This document shows positions 1 to 11,579 of a stretch of DNA of 64,000 nucleotides, piece after piece. Positions within the stretch are counted from its first letter, which is position 1. Every line of letters starts with the position of its first letter. The DNA is from Papio anubis (Eukaryota; Chordata; Mammalia; Primates; Cercopithecidae). The position numbers and the translations under genes are program-made. The stretch spans positions 6,748,538 through 6,812,537 of the forward strand of contig NC_044981.1 in NCBI RefSeq assembly GCF_008728515.1, written 5' to 3'. The notes below the pieces were generated by a model that was not told where the DNA came from, made no database searches, and saw only the letters and a program-made list of their open reading frames with translations.

Positions 1-20
1 AAATTATATCTTGTTAAAGT

Positions 21-326
21 TTTTTATTTTTATATTTTTTGAGATAGGGTGTCCCTCTGTTGCCCAGGCTGGAGTGCAGTGGTGCGATCACAGCTCACTG
101 CAGCCTCAACCTCCTGGGCTCAAGCAATACACTGGCCTCAGCCTCCTGAATAACTGGGACTACAGGCATGTAGACCTAAACCCAGCTAATTTTTGTAATT
201 TTTGGTAGAGACGGGGTCTCAGTACGTTGCCCAGGCTGGTCCTGAACTCCTGGGCTCGAGCAATCCTCCTGCCTCAACCTCCCAAGTAGCTGGGATTACA
301 GGCACACACCACCATACCTGTCTAAT
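21..326 (-). mobile_element. AluJ-type SINE, antisense
   Basis: The plus strand reads as the complement of a dimeric Alu: a T-rich start, then the antisense right and left arms with the usual motifs (TGCCCAGGCTGGAGTGCAGT, GCTGGGATTACAGGC). High divergence suggests the old AluJ grade. A short open frame at 11-208 is Alu read antisense and is not a gene. Confidence 0.9.
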
Positions 327-431
327 GTTAAAGGAGTTTTCAAACTGTCAGGGACACCTCATCTGATGGTGGGTGGAGAATGGGCAGGGCACCTTCTCTT
401 TCTCCAGCAGAAATCAGGATAGCTCTAAAGA

Positions 432-612
432 AGAGTTTCTCGACCTCAGTCTAGATGAATTTTTATGATGGGGGTTGTCCTGGGCACTGTGGGGTGTTTG
501 GCAGCACCCCAGTCTTACCCACTAGATGCAACCCTCCCCCTGTTGTGATAACCAAAGTTGTCATAACCAAATACGTCTCCAGACATTGCTCAATATCCCC
601 TGAGGGAAACGT
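432..612 (-). mobile_element. MER5A-like hAT-Charlie DNA transposon, antisense
   Basis: The block contains the complement of MER5A hallmarks: TTTCTCGACCTC near the left terminus, CCCACTAGATGC in the middle, and GTCTCCAGACATTGC near the right end. It is a near full-length non-autonomous hAT copy. A short (TC)n run follows at 613-630. MER5A encodes no protein. Confidence 0.8.
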
Positions 613-630
613 CTCTCTCTCTCTCTGTCT

Positions 631-1048
631 TTCTTCTCCCGCTGCCACACACCTGCTGAGAGCCATGGTGAATTTTCTTTTACTTCTTTAAGATCAGAAG
701 GTAGCAGAAGGCTCTCAGGCAGGTTCCAGGCATAACAGTGACTGCCTCTGTGTTTCCCGCATCTGCTGGGCACCGCTTCGTACGGGGCTCCTAGACCCCA
801 CTCATAATATTCTCTTCTGTGCCACCCCTTATATCTGCCCCATCATCAAGGACCCCCAAACAAGCGTACAGCCTCTAGCTGTGATATTCAGAATTCACGT
901 CATCCGTCCCCATCTTTAGACCTCTGAGACCTCCACAAGGTCTTGGGCATGTGTGTGCCTGGGAGGTAGAAACCGGTTGCAGGGTAGAAGCCCAGCAGGC
1001 AGCCGCATCTGAGTAGCACCCAAAGAAATGGGAGGAAGGGGGAGTGGC
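631..1048. other. Unique sequence, nothing recognised
   Basis: Mixed-composition DNA without a recognisable repeat, exon or RNA gene. The overlapping short frames at 455-773 on both strands have no family features and partly lie in the MER5A copy. Confidence 0.5.
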
Positions 1049-1200
1049 CATGTATTGAGCACCTATTTCATGTATCAGGTTTATGTCAGTAGTTTCTTAC
1101 ACATTATTTCATTGAATTTTCACAATAACTTTGCAAAATATGTATTTTCCCCTTTTCAAAAATAAAGACATTGAGATTCAAAGGGGTTATCATAAGTCGC
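1049..1200 (-). mobile_element. MIR-like SINE, antisense
   Basis: The stretch starts with a TGAGCACCTATTTCATG-type motif and continues through TTTCATTGAATTTTCACAATAAC to a degenerate version of the 'aaactgaggcacagag' segment. This is the order seen in an antisense MIR. The copy is ancient and diverged. Confidence 0.6.
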
Positions 1201-1205
1201 CTGAA

Positions 1206-1970
1206 AATATAGCAGCCAAAAATTCCTCTCATCTCTGACGTGCAGAGCTCCTGCCACCTGAGATGGGGCCTATTTCTCCTCCCTGTGAATATTTGACTTG
1301 CTGTGACCACACGATGAGGCAGGAGCAAGTACTCTGGGACTTCTGAGCTCCGGCTTTCAGTAGACCAGCAGCTTCTGCTTTCTCTCTCTTGGAATCCTGA
1401 GGCCACCAGGCTATAAGGAAGCTCGAGATTTACATAGAAAAGGCGCGTGGAAGGCCAGGCGCGGTGGCTCACGCCTTTAATCCCAGTACTTTGGGAGGCC
1501 GAGGCAGGTGTGGATCACGAGGTCAGGAGATCGAGACTATCCTGGCTAACACGGTGAAACCCCGTCTCTGCTAAAAATACTAAAAATTAGCTGGGCGTAG
1601 TGGTGGTTGCCTGTAGTCCCAGTTACTCGGGAGGCTGAGGCAGGAGAATGGCATGAACCCGGGAGGCGGAGGTTAAAGTGAGCCAAGATCGTGCCACTGC
1701 ACTCCAGCCCAGGTGACAGAGCCAGACTCTGTCTCAAAAAAAGAAAAGGAAAAGAAAAGAAGAGGCACGTGGAAGGAAACCAAGACTCTGTGGTTAACAG
1801 TTCCATCCCAGCTACTAGCTGAATGCAGGGACCTGAGTGAGCCCAGGCAAGACCAGCAGAAAAATCAGTCAGTCAAGCCCCAGAATCATGAGAAATAATA
1901 AACAGCTGTTTGAAGTCACTAAATTTTGAGATCATTTGTTATGCAGCAATAGATAACTGATACAGTAGTT
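1206..1970 (+). mobile_element. MLT1-type ERVL-MaLR LTR, split by an Alu
   Basis: The left part (1206-1452) has the MLT1 signature of a 'tctgggacttc' motif, a TC-rich run and 'tggaatcctgaggccacca'. The right part (1775-1970) ends with AATAATAAACAGCTGTT, 'agtcactaaattttg' and 'gcagcaatagataactga', which is the usual MLT1 3' end with its AATAAA signal. The two halves join once the Alu at 1453-1762 is removed. It is a solo LTR with no internal retroviral sequence beside it. Confidence 0.75.
1453..1762 (+). mobile_element. AluY/Sc-type SINE with target-site duplication
   Basis: A full-length dimeric Alu with the 'atcctggctaacacggtgaaacccc' class of motif and an A-rich tail containing G interruptions. 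It is flanked by a 12-bp target-site duplication, aggcgcgtggaa at 1441-1452 and aggcacgtggaa at 1763-1774. The one difference is a CpG-type transition. It inserted into the MLT1 LTR. Confidence 0.92.
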
Positions 1971-1975
1971 AAATA

Positions 1976-2999
1976 AGTTACTGTAAAGTTAGGCAGCTGC
2001 AAGCATAGAGAAACCAGTTTCAACACAACTCGTCTATGCCAAAGCCTCTGCTGTCCCATGAAGGTACACTAATCTATCCCCTAAAATGTGGGACTGTCTC
2101 CCTGGGTTGAGGTGAAACCATGCATGAACATTAACTGAACAGAAAGGATACCAAAGCAAATGGTTAACCGTTTGACAGTGATTGTACCTGACAACTTTAT
2201 ACCTACAGAAATGTAAGAAAAAGAATCATTAAATAAGATCTGACTATGGAAAAGTTAAATTCATTAGTTTAATTTATATGAGGGGTTTACATTTGTGCTT
2301 AATCAATATGCAGCATATATTGTTTAAATATAATTAATTGTGCTGTAGCAGTAAATTCTGAACGTGGGCATATCTATTCCCAAGTTATCTGCTTCCACCT
2401 TTTAAAAGGAAAAAGAAAAACTGGTTGGCAAGTTAATTATTTGTATATGAGCTTCAGTACTTCTCACACCTGATGGCAAAGTCAGAACGCTAATTTCCCA
2501 TCCCCTCATCATTATCCCCTCAGCAAGGGGTGAGCAGGCTCTTTTACTACTGACCTCTTGGACACTGTCCACAGCAGACCTATAAGCAACACTCAAGCTT
2601 CCTCCATTCGAGATCAGAACTAGACAATATGGAAGTCTAAGCCCAATGTAGTCCCTGACTTCGAATTTGAACAAATTGAGGGTAAATGAAGAGGTCAGAT
2701 CACCTCTCTACATTAGCCAACTTTAGTAGATAAAATCTTTTAATCCCACAGTGAAGTGATGATAAATGGTAAGTAGTCAATAACTAGATCTCTTGGAGGA
2801 AGTAAAGCCCTGATGTGTATGTAGCATTTGCCAATTCCTGTGGTGTAAATACTCCCACCACGGCCAATTTCAAGGTACCAACGTGACATTCACCAGCATG
2901 CAAAATTCATGAAAACTTAACAGTCAGTTCTAACCTGAATGGCAGCCCCAGCTCACCACTGACAGCCCACCTACCAAGCGCACAACATTGTATCCAATA
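1976..2999. other. Unique AT-rich block
   Basis: About 1 kb without a repeat I can name. The minus-strand open frame at 2402-2674 ends in low-complexity residues and has no domain I recognise, so I do not call it a gene. Confidence 0.5.
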
Positions 3000-3700
3000 G
3001 ATTTCTATTCACCTGCAAGTGACAGAAAATCCTAAAAGGTAGTGGCTTCACAGAGAAGTATATTTCTCCCTATGTAAAAGAAGTCTAGAGATAGGTAGTC
3101 CTGGACCACTATTGCAATTCCAAATGATTCTCGAGAACTTAGCCTTTTCTGGCTCTTAGTTCTACCAAGGACAGCCTTCATCTTTACGGTTTGAGATAGC
3201 TGCCCTCCCATTCAAGTTTGAGTAAGCAGAATGGAGGAAGTTGCAGAAGTAATGGCTTCTCTTTCGTAAGGGGGATTCTCAGAAACCTCACCAAATATAT
3301 TTTTAAATGTATTTTCTTTTTTTAGAGACAAGGTCTCACTGTTGTTTAGACTAGAGTGCAGTGGCGTGATCATAGATCATAGCTAACTGCAGCCTCAAAC
3401 TCTTGGGTTCGAGCAATCCTCCTGCCTCAGCCTCCAGAGTATCTGGGACTACAGGTAAACCCCACCATGCCCAGCTTTACTAAATGTTTTGTTTAGTCCA
3501 AGCATAGTCCAAAATATTATGTTTACATTTATGTTACAAAGTTACATGGTTCTGTCTAGCTGCAAAGAATCCTGGGAAATGTTTTCCATTGTGTGCCCAG
3601 CTGAAAGTTGGCATGTTACTATGTTAAAAGGAGAATGTTGAGGTAGGAACCTAGCTGTTTCTGCCTCAGCTACCATTGATGACTGCTAGGGCTGGGCCTT
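3000..3700. repeat. Unclassified interspersed repeat, copy 1 (split by an Alu monomer)
   Basis: The copy begins near a ctgcaagtgacagaaaatcc motif that recurs exactly near 6335. After the inserted Alu monomer it continues with 'cctgggaaatg', 'tgtgcccagctgaaagtt' and 'gagaatgttgaggtaggaac'. A related order of motifs occurs at 13.65-14.03 kb, which shows a dispersed family. I do not know its database name. Confidence 0.5.
3313..3476 (-). mobile_element. Free Alu monomer (FLAM-like), antisense
   Basis: Only one Alu arm is present, antisense, from a T-rich start through 'gagacaaggtctcact' and 'cctcctgcctcagcctcc' to 'catgcccagct'. A second arm is absent on either side. It interrupts the unclassified repeat copy around it. 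Confidence 0.75.
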
Positions 3701-4039
3701 ATACCAAGCTCCCGTGCACACCATTGAAGGTTTTTGTATCACATTCTCAAAGTGCAGCAGGACCTGAGAGAATTTCAAGTGAATACGAACGAGCACCTTA
3801 AAAAAATTTTAACAGTCATGCATTTCTTTTAATATGCAAGAAAAAAGAGTACAGTAAACACGTAGTTTCACAGAGATTTTTGCTTAGGACTAGGCTAAGG
3901 TAGATCATGCCAGTTTAAGTTGAAAGGTTTTAAATTCCAGAAAAATATGAATAGTATAAACGACATGAGAAGATGGCAAAAATTCTAAAGGTGACGTTAG
4001 CTGCCTGAGATGAGGGGAACACTAAGATTTGGTGTGGTT
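3701..4039. other. Unique spacer
   Basis: About 340 bp of AT-rich sequence with no recognised feature. Confidence 0.5.
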
Positions 4040-4130
4040 TCCCTCAGTTTCCAGAGGAAGAAACTGAGGCTCCAGGGCAGTGGCACAGCTTGCCCCAGCT
4101 CACATGTAATTACGCAGGTAGGTTTGATAA
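4040..4130 (-). mobile_element. MIR fragment, antisense
   Basis: The stretch contains 'gaagaaactgaggctccagggcagtg' followed by 'gccccagctcacatgtaat', matching the antisense MIR core where an 'aaactgaggc' motif precedes an 'acttgcccaaggtcac' motif. The start of an open frame at 4090 falls here and runs into the next Alu. Confidence 0.6.
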
Positions 4131-4158
4131 CATTGTTCTTGAACCGATGATTAATATT

Positions 4159-4445
4159 GGTTGGGCATGGTGGCTCATGCCTGTAATCCCAGCTACTTGG
4201 GAGGCTGAGGTGGGAGGATCACTTGAGCCAAGGTGTTTGAGATCAGCCTGGGCAACATGGCGAAACCCCGTCTCTATGAAAAATACAAAAAATTAGCCAG
4301 GCATGATGGAGTGTGCCTGTAATCCCAGCTACTTGGGAGGCTGAGGTGGGAGGATCACCTGAGCCCAGGAGGTGGAGGCTGCAGTGAGCTGAGAGATCAC
4401 ACCACTGCACTCCAGCCTGGGCAGAGTGAGACCCTGTCTCAAATA
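4159..4445 (+). mobile_element. AluJ-type SINE
   Basis: A full dimer starting ggttgggcatggtggctcat, with AluJ-like arms that both read 'ggaggatcac.tgagcc', and a short A/T tail. Divergence is high. The frames at 4090-4296 and 4243-4590 are Alu-derived. Confidence 0.9.
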
Positions 4446-6314
4446 TATGTAAATATAAATCCCTAATATTACATTTGAGAGTAACTATAATGCACCTTCC
4501 AGTACTCTTGGTAAAATCCTTTTTATACACAGTTATAATGCTTAGATATAATCTCTTTTCTCTACATACAAACATAATATTATAATTCATATAAATACAA
4601 TTAAAGGCCCAAGTTAATAATGAATACTTTTGGACAGCCTATGGTATGTTTCCAGGAGACCCGATGTCTCTACAGACAATACCTAACAATAGCTACCAGC
4701 TAACAAGAGACCTTTTGATGTCCTTCAGGGCTGGATTTCACAACACACAGTAGTGATATTTAGTAAGCATTTCCTAAAAATTAGAACAAATTCTAGGAAA
4801 TGGAGGACAAACTGGTGAAACTCAGTATATTAGTAAGAGCCAGTGGCATGGGTCTAAGGGGAACAATACGAATGTTAATGCCATAAATGAGAGGTTCTCA
4901 TGTAACTCTATTTGGAAGTAGAGACTTAGGAACTTAGTATGCAAATTTGTGCCAAAATATATGTAAATGTATGCCAAAAAAGCCTCAACCCCTGGGGTAG
5001 GGGAATATACATATGTGTATATGTATATTTTCTTTTTTAACCAGACTGTAGTTCTGTTGTTTGTCATGGTTTCCTGCCCCGTGGCCTCACTAGCATGCCT
5101 TTCACAGACAGCTAAAGGCAGTTCAAACATCAGCAAGATCCAGTCACTGAAGCCACCGGTAGGGTCTGCGTGACCAGGAGACCACAGGCTGTTGGAGGCC
5201 TCAGAAACTCTGGACAAGGTCCCTGGCAGTGAAGCCGCTAAACTCAGAGCTGAGTAACAAAGCAAGGTCACAGAATCAATCAGCCGTGTCTGTGAGCTTC
5301 TTTAAATGCAGATGGATGCCTTCTATCTGTCCAGGTTGTCTGCAGGCCATTCTGCTGGGAGGAGAGAAACGGATGAGACAAGGTTCAGGGTTCCCTGGCC
5401 TCCAAGAGTGGCTGAAGCCTCCAGACAGACTCGTTCTTCACTGGGATAGGTATGCTACCAGGGCATCCCCCGGCGGGCAGAGGTGGGGGTAAGGGTGGGA
5501 CAGAGGAAGAGGCGAATATTTCTGTTTCTAGTTAACACTTTGTGTCTACTATATCATTATAGAAAAAAAAAATGCAGACTTAAAGCAGCCTAAACTAATT
5601 ATGAGTGGGGAATTTGTAAAATGATATGATGCCTCTGAATAGTGCCCTGCTGGATTTCTCCATGTGACAAGTTATAAATAAAGCCCAAACCTAACCATAA
5701 AACTTGAAGAAAAAGTGGGGAGGAGAAAAGCTGCTGTTTGTCTCTAAAACCCACCCTTGTGCACATGCAACACAGATGAGTTCAGAGAGCCCCAACTCAA
5801 CGTCGTCTCTTCACAATGCAAATCCGAAAATGGCTTCCAGATGGAATCCGAGCTACACAGCTTATCATTATACCAGGGAGCAGGTCCACTTTTGACCACA
5901 TTCAAATGAACCACTGATCCACAGCGTCTATGCATGGGCAAGTTTGGCTTTTTCAGTTTGCCTGGAACATTCTTAGACCTGCCACTGTGGTTCCTGGGCT
6001 CTCCCCTGGGTTCGTTGCTGAGATTACATTGACCAATATGGGACCAGGCCGTGTTTCAGGCAGGCCCGTGACAACCCCTAACCTTCCTCAGTCCCGTGGC
6101 AACATCCCTCCTGTTCGCCTTCCTCATTTTATTTTTTCCAGGCTGGCCAAATGGGACAGGCAATGACATCAAAACAGGACGGGGTCTCCCACGTGTTAGG
6201 CTTCCTCCCTTCCTCTCCAAGCCTGAAACTGCAGTACGCTCTGTGTGGTGGTAGCCTTGGCTGTTAAGCAGAGCTGAAAATTTAAGAGGGTGAGTACTGG
6301 AAAGCATGTAAGTT
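4446..6314. other. Unique block, no gene recognised
   Basis: About 1.9 kb of mixed sequence. Small frames at 4822-5271, 5229-5492, 5930-6166 and 6056-6379 have no recognisable domain or signal. A near-palindromic AT run with atatacatatgtgtatatg lies near 5006-5030. No CpG-rich promoter or convincing splice structure is visible. Confidence 0.5.
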
Positions 6315-6575
6315 AGGAATAGATTTGGCTGCAAGTGACAGAAAATCCAAAATGACAGTGGCCTAAACAATACAAGCATTTATCGACCTCTCAAATGAAA
6401 CCACACTGGAGGTAGACAGTCCATGGTTCACAAGGAGGCTACACAAAATGTCAGGGACTCTTCCCAAGTTGTTTCTCCAATTTTCATAGCACAAGGCCTG
6501 CAGAGCTTGTCCAAGACAGCTGCTTAAATTCTGTTTAATAGCATCGTGTCCATATTCCAGCCAATGAGTGCGGCA
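6315..6575. repeat. Unclassified interspersed repeat, copy 2
   Basis: The stretch carries the same ctgcaagtgacagaaaatcc motif as the copy at 3.0 kb, followed by 'gtggc.t.aacaat', a 'gaggtagacagtcc' motif and a 'gacagctgc' motif in the same order. It ends where the MLT1 LTR begins. The family name is unknown to me. Confidence 0.5.
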
Positions 6576-6578
6576 GAT

Positions 6579-7055
6579 TGATTTTAATAATGGTCCCCCA
6601 ATGAATCACGCCTCCTTGTTCTAAACCCCTCTGCAATGTCAATGGCACTGCCTATTCTTCCATCCAGATGTGGGGTCTAGTTCCTCACCCTTGAATCCAG
6701 GTTGGCCAGTAGAATTTGACAGAAATGGTGTTGTATAAATTACAGAGCCTAGTCCTTAAGCACTCTCGAAGCTCCCTCTCTCTCTCTCTTGAAACCCTGA
6801 GGCTGCCATGTTGTGATAAGGTGCATGTGGCTTTGGGAGGAGGAGACACTTCGCAGAGAAGAACTGAGGAGCCCCCGCTGGCAGACATGTGGATGAGGCC
6901 ACCTTAGATCCAACAGCAGCTGGGGTATCAGGCAAGACTGGTATAAGAAACCTCCCAGATTTCCCAGCTACAGAATCACAAAAAGTAATAAACTGTAGTG
7001 ATTTTAGCCACTAATTGTGGAAGTGATTTGGTACACAGCAACAGATAACTGAAAG
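6579..7055 (+). mobile_element. MLT1-type ERVL-MaLR solo LTR
   Basis: The block shows the LTR body motifs 'gtgatgttgt', a (TC)n run and 'tgaaaccctgaggctgccatg'. It ends with AAAAAGTAATAAACTG, 'gattttagccactaa' and 'acagcaacagataactga', the MLT1 3' end with its AATAAA signal. Length is close to a full LTR. No ERV internal region flanks it. Confidence 0.75.
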
Positions 7056-7344
7056 CAAGCAACTAGTGGGAGAGGCAAAGAAAAGACAAAAAGCACTGTC
7101 TTTGAAGCAGCTCTCCATCTGGCTGTCATGTAACATAGCTGTTGACGTCTTTGGGGCTACAATCAGCTGTGAGGGAAATGCAGTCTTCCTCCTTGGCAGC
7201 CTGGTGCCCAGTTACCACCAAGGGCATGGAGGATAAGAAAGAGCTGATGTTAGGTTATGCAGCTATCACTCAATGAGAGAGGGGGAAGATTAGGAAACAA
7301 CAAATTCACAGCACTTTCCCATGACTAGCACAGATGTTAAGTTA
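7056..7344. other. Unique spacer
   Basis: Roughly 290 bp with no recognised feature. It ends at the 5' target-site duplication of the next Alu. Confidence 0.5.
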
Positions 7345-7355
7345 GAAAGAGCTGT

Positions 7356-7636
7356 GGCTGGGCATGGTGGCTCACACCTGTAATTCCAGCATTTTGGGAG
7401 GCCAAGGCGGGTGGATCACCTGAGGTCAGGAGTTCAAGACCAGACTGGCCAACATAGTGAAACCCTGTCTCTACTAAAAATATAGAAATTAGCTGAGTGT
7501 GGTGGCACGCTTTTGTAATCCTAGCTACTTGGGAGGCTGAGGCAAGAGAATGGCTTAAACACGGGGCTGGCAGGAGGCTGCAGTGAGCCAAGATCACCAC
7601 TGCACCTCCAGCTCAAGCAACAGAGCAACCCATCCT
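7356..7636 (+). mobile_element. AluS-type SINE whose tail became a microsatellite
   Basis: A dimeric Alu starting at ggctgggcatggtggctcac, directly after agaaagagctgt (7344-7355). The same 12 bases recur at 8589-8600 after the long purine tract. This places the whole tract inside the target-site duplication and therefore in the Alu's former A-tail. The right arm carries a local rearrangement near 7561-7580. Confidence 0.9.
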
Positions 7637-8588
<952 letters not shown>

Positions 8589-8613
8589 AGAAAGAGCTGT
8601 AACCATCTTTCCA

Positions 8614-8764
8614 TTTTTTTTTTTTTAATAAAAAACATTTTTTAAATAGAAACAAGGTCTCACTATGTTGCCTAGGCTATCCTTGAACTCTTGGCCTCAA
8701 GCAATCCTCCCACCCCAGCCTCACAAAATGCTGGGATTACAGGAATGAGCTACTGTGCCTGGCC
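8614..8764 (-). mobile_element. Alu left arm or free monomer, antisense
   Basis: A T-run (8614-8624 and on) leads into 'gaaacaaggtctcactatg' and ends with 'gctgggattacaggaatgag' and 'tgtgcctggcc'. Only one arm is present. It lies just beyond the 3' duplication of the AluS-microsatellite insertion. Confidence 0.8.
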
Positions 8765-9363
8765 TTTATCATGATTATATTATGATTATAGTTTTTTTTT
8801 AATCTTTTTCTTCTTAAACTTGAATTCTCCCAGCTCATAATAAGAGAAGGTAAATGAGAACACCTCCCAAAAATATGCTACACCTCTGAGACATAAAAGT
8901 AACTAAGATTTTCCAGCCTGAGGAAGGGAGGGTGGAGGAAAGATGTAACAGACCTGTGGAGGTCAAGGGCGCTGGTGATGGGACCAACCTCCTCAGTCTA
9001 CAGTGAAATCACGAGGGCACTTAAGTTACTCATAAGGAAGCATCTCTGTACTGTAGTCAGGTAGACTCTGAAATGGGGTAACAAGTGATACTGTTGGAAT
9101 CCTTCTCTTGCTTGTTAAAACTCTGATGAACTCTCAGCTGTCTTTAAGGGTTTGGATTTCATTCACAGTGCACGAGAGAGTGAACTGGAAGAACTCTAGC
9201 GGCCTCTTCAAGTCCTTCACTTCCATGAAGCAGAAAAGGCCTTTTGCTGTGTGTTTGTGCAGGACTCCCACATGCCTGGCACACTCCTGGGCCCTCTGGG
9301 GAAACAGGAAAGAAGGATATGACAAAGTATGTGCCCTCCATGGGTGAGGCTCTCTCCTTTATT
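8765..9363. other. Unique block
   Basis: About 600 bp with no recognised repeat or gene. Overlapping small frames at 9108-9465 on both strands have no recognisable domain and run into the Alu monomer on the right. Confidence 0.5.
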
Positions 9364-9373
9364 AAGAAATGCC

Positions 9374-9575
9374 AGCCAAGGCCAGGCACGGTGGCTCATG
9401 CCTGTAATCCCAGCACTCAGGGAGGTCAAGGCAGAAGGATAGCTTGAGGCTGGCCTGGACAACATAGTGAGTCCTCATCTCTAAAAAAAAAAAAAAAAAA
9501 AATTCTCCAAGGATATATGTAAATTTTAAGAACTTTTTTTTATCTTAAAAAGGGAAAATGAGAAAAAGGAAAAAA
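9374..9575 (+). mobile_element. Alu monomer with a unique 3' tail, BC200-like candidate
   Basis: One Alu arm (9380-9483) is followed by about 20 A, then about 70 bp of non-Alu sequence ending in an A-rich run. The whole is flanked by aagaaatgcc at 9364-9373 and 9576-9585. The arm has ctcagggagg and ggatagcttgag. I recall both as BC200 (BCYRN1) variants, whereas ordinary Alus read ctttgggagg and ggatcacttgag. BC200 likewise has monomer, A-rich and unique parts, but the 3' unique part here is not BC200's. Alternatives are a FLAM copy or a read-through Alu transcript. Confidence 0.5.
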
Positions 9576-9585
9576 AAGAAATGCC

Positions 9586-10085
9586 TTCCCTCTTCATGAT
9601 TCCTCTTTAATAATCTTCCAACTCACTGGGCACCCCCTATCTTTGGGTTCTTGAAGACTTTCCAGGAGGCACAGCTTGGTTAGTCTTAAGAGCATCAACT
9701 CGCAGCTTTTCATCTTCCACATGCACTCTTTCTTAAAGCGGATGGACTGAGAAGGTCCTTCACGATAGCCCGTCTCCCGCTTTAGACAAGAGAGGCCCCC
9801 TTTCTGCTCTCCCATGTCTGACTCCAATTCATCATCCCATGATGGGAAAACCCCAGGGCAGCAAACAAAAGGGAAGCCCTCTTTGATGACAACAGCCCCA
9901 TCAACTCAGAATATTCTGGAGATTTCCCTGGCATTATATATTTGCTTATTTATTTGTTAAAGGAACACCCATTATTAAAACTGTATATTTGGCTCATGTT
10001 GGGAATCATCTAAATTCAGTTATATGGTAGAGGGAAGTGAAAAACAGCTTTTCGTCCACAAAGTCACCTCCTATTCTTCCTAACT
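9586..10085. other. Unique block
   Basis: About 500 bp of mixed sequence. The minus-strand open frame at 9594-9827 has no recognisable domain, so I do not call it coding. Confidence 0.5.
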
Positions 10086-10086
10086 T

Positions 10087-10128
10087 TGTGTGTGTGTGTG
10101 TGTGAGTGTGTGTGTGTGTGTGAGTGTG
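10087..10128. repeat. Interrupted (TG)n microsatellite
   Basis: Two TG runs are each followed by a GAGTGTG interruption, so the array is impure and probably less mutable than a perfect one. Confidence 0.9.
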
Positions 10129-10445
10129 TAATAGAGACACGGAAAGGAAGGGAGGAAGAAAGAAAAACTATCACTCACTAGGGTTAGTATTATGATAGCA
10201 AATTAAGGGAAACATTTGTAAGAATTATTGAAGGCTAAAAAAGACTCTCTCCTCACCTTTTTAAATATAAAACATTATTTTCAGCTCTTCTACGATCCCT
10301 AGGCAGTGTCGTTAGCTGCAAAGAAAAGCACATTCAAATAGTTAAAGCCTGATATTTACTAATGCTGGTCATTTTTACCATAACTCAAACTTTTTCACAA
10401 CTTCTAAAATGTTCAGGATACATTAGCTAAAGCCCCAGATTAAAG
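10129..10445. other. Unique spacer
   Basis: About 315 bp, AT-rich, nothing recognised. It ends at the L1 target site. Confidence 0.5.
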
Positions 10446-10461
10446 ATTCATGTGATTTCTT

Positions 10462-11228
10462 GAAAAAATGTTCATTATCACTGGTCATCAGAGAAATGCA
10501 AATCAAAACCACAGTGAGATTCCATCTCATACCAGTTAGAATGGCGATCATTAAAAAGTCAGGAAACAACAGATGCTGGAGAGGATGTGGAGAAAAAGGA
10601 ACACTTTTATACTGTTGGTGGCAGTGTGTAAATTAGTTCAACCATTGTGGAAGACAGTGTGGTGATTCCTCAAGGATCTAGAACTAGAAATACCATTTGA
10701 CCCAGCAATCCCATTACTGGGTATATAGCCAGAGGATTATAAATCATGCTACTATAAAGACACATGCACACATATGTTTATTGTGGCACTATACACAATA
10801 GCAAAGACTTGGAACCAACCCAAATGTCCATCAATGATAGACTGGATTAAGAAAATGTGGCACATATACATCACGGAATACTATGCAGCCATAAAAAAGG
10901 ATAAGTTCATGTCCTTTGCAGGGACATGGATGAAGCTGGAAACCATCCTTCTGAGCAAACTATCACAAGGACAGAAAACCAAACACTGCATGTTCTCATT
11001 CACGGGTGGGAATAGAACAATGAGAACACTTGGACACAGAGAGACAGGACACACTGGAGCCTATCGGGGGGTAGGGGGCTGGGGGAGGGATACCGTTGGG
11101 AGATATACCTAATGTAAATGATGAGTTAATGGGTGCAGCAAACCAACATGGCACACATGTATACCTATGTAACAAACCTGCACATTGTGCACATGTACCC
11201 TAGAACTTAAAGTATAATAATAAAACAA
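10462..11228 (+). mobile_element. L1PA/L1PB-grade LINE-1, 5'-truncated 3' end
   Basis: The element holds the last part of L1 ORF2, the G-rich stretch of the 3' UTR and the primate-type 3' end ('acatgtaccctagaacttaaagtataat'). It is flanked by a 16-bp target-site duplication, attcatgtgatttctt at 10446-10461 and attcatgtgacttctt at 11229-11244, with one mismatch. The 3' motifs fit older L1PA or young L1PB better than the youngest L1PA. At under 0.8 kb it cannot move on its own. Confidence 0.93.
10468..11112 (+). pseudogene. L1 ORF2 C-terminal remnant
   Basis: The translation follows the C-terminal end of L1 ORF2p, the reverse transcriptase/endonuclease of LINE-1, including AKTWNQPKCPS and a WIKKMWHIY segment. 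The reverse-transcriptase and endonuclease domains are missing through 5' truncation. An in-frame TAG lies at 10726-10728, where family members usually have a Tyr codon. The normal stop after the Gly-Gly-Asn end is lost, so the frame from 10774 runs on into former 3' UTR to 11112. No function is expected. Confidence 0.85.
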
Positions 11229-11303
11229 ATTCATGTGACTTCTTTCAGATTTGATATGTTGTTGAGTAAGATAATTATCAAATTATAACATTAAAACCTT
11301 ATT

Positions 11304-11566
11304 CTGAGGTGGGCGGATCATTTGAGGTCAGGAGTTTGAGACCAGCCTAACCCACATGGTGAAACCCCAACTCTACTAAAAATACAACATAATTAGCCGG
11401 ACGTGGTGGTGCATGCCTGTAGTCCCAGCTACTCGGGAGGCTAAGGCAGGAAAATCGCTTGAACCTAGGAGGCGGAGGTTGCAGTGAGCCGAGATCACAC
11501 CACTGCACTCCAGCCTAGGCGACAGAGTGAGACTCCATCTCAAACAAACAAACAAAAAAACAAAAA
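11304..11566 (+). mobile_element. AluS-type SINE, 5'-truncated
   Basis: The Alu begins at 'ctgaggtgggcggatc', missing about the first 45 bases of the left arm, and ends in a CAAA-containing tail. The short repeat 'cttattc' before it and 'aacttattcc' after it look like the target-site duplication. Confidence 0.88.
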
Positions 11567-11579
11567 AACTTATTCCACT

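Noticed and set aside
10774..11112. Apparent 113-residue gene
   Set aside because: It is the end of L1 ORF2 with a lost stop codon inside a truncated retrotransposon.
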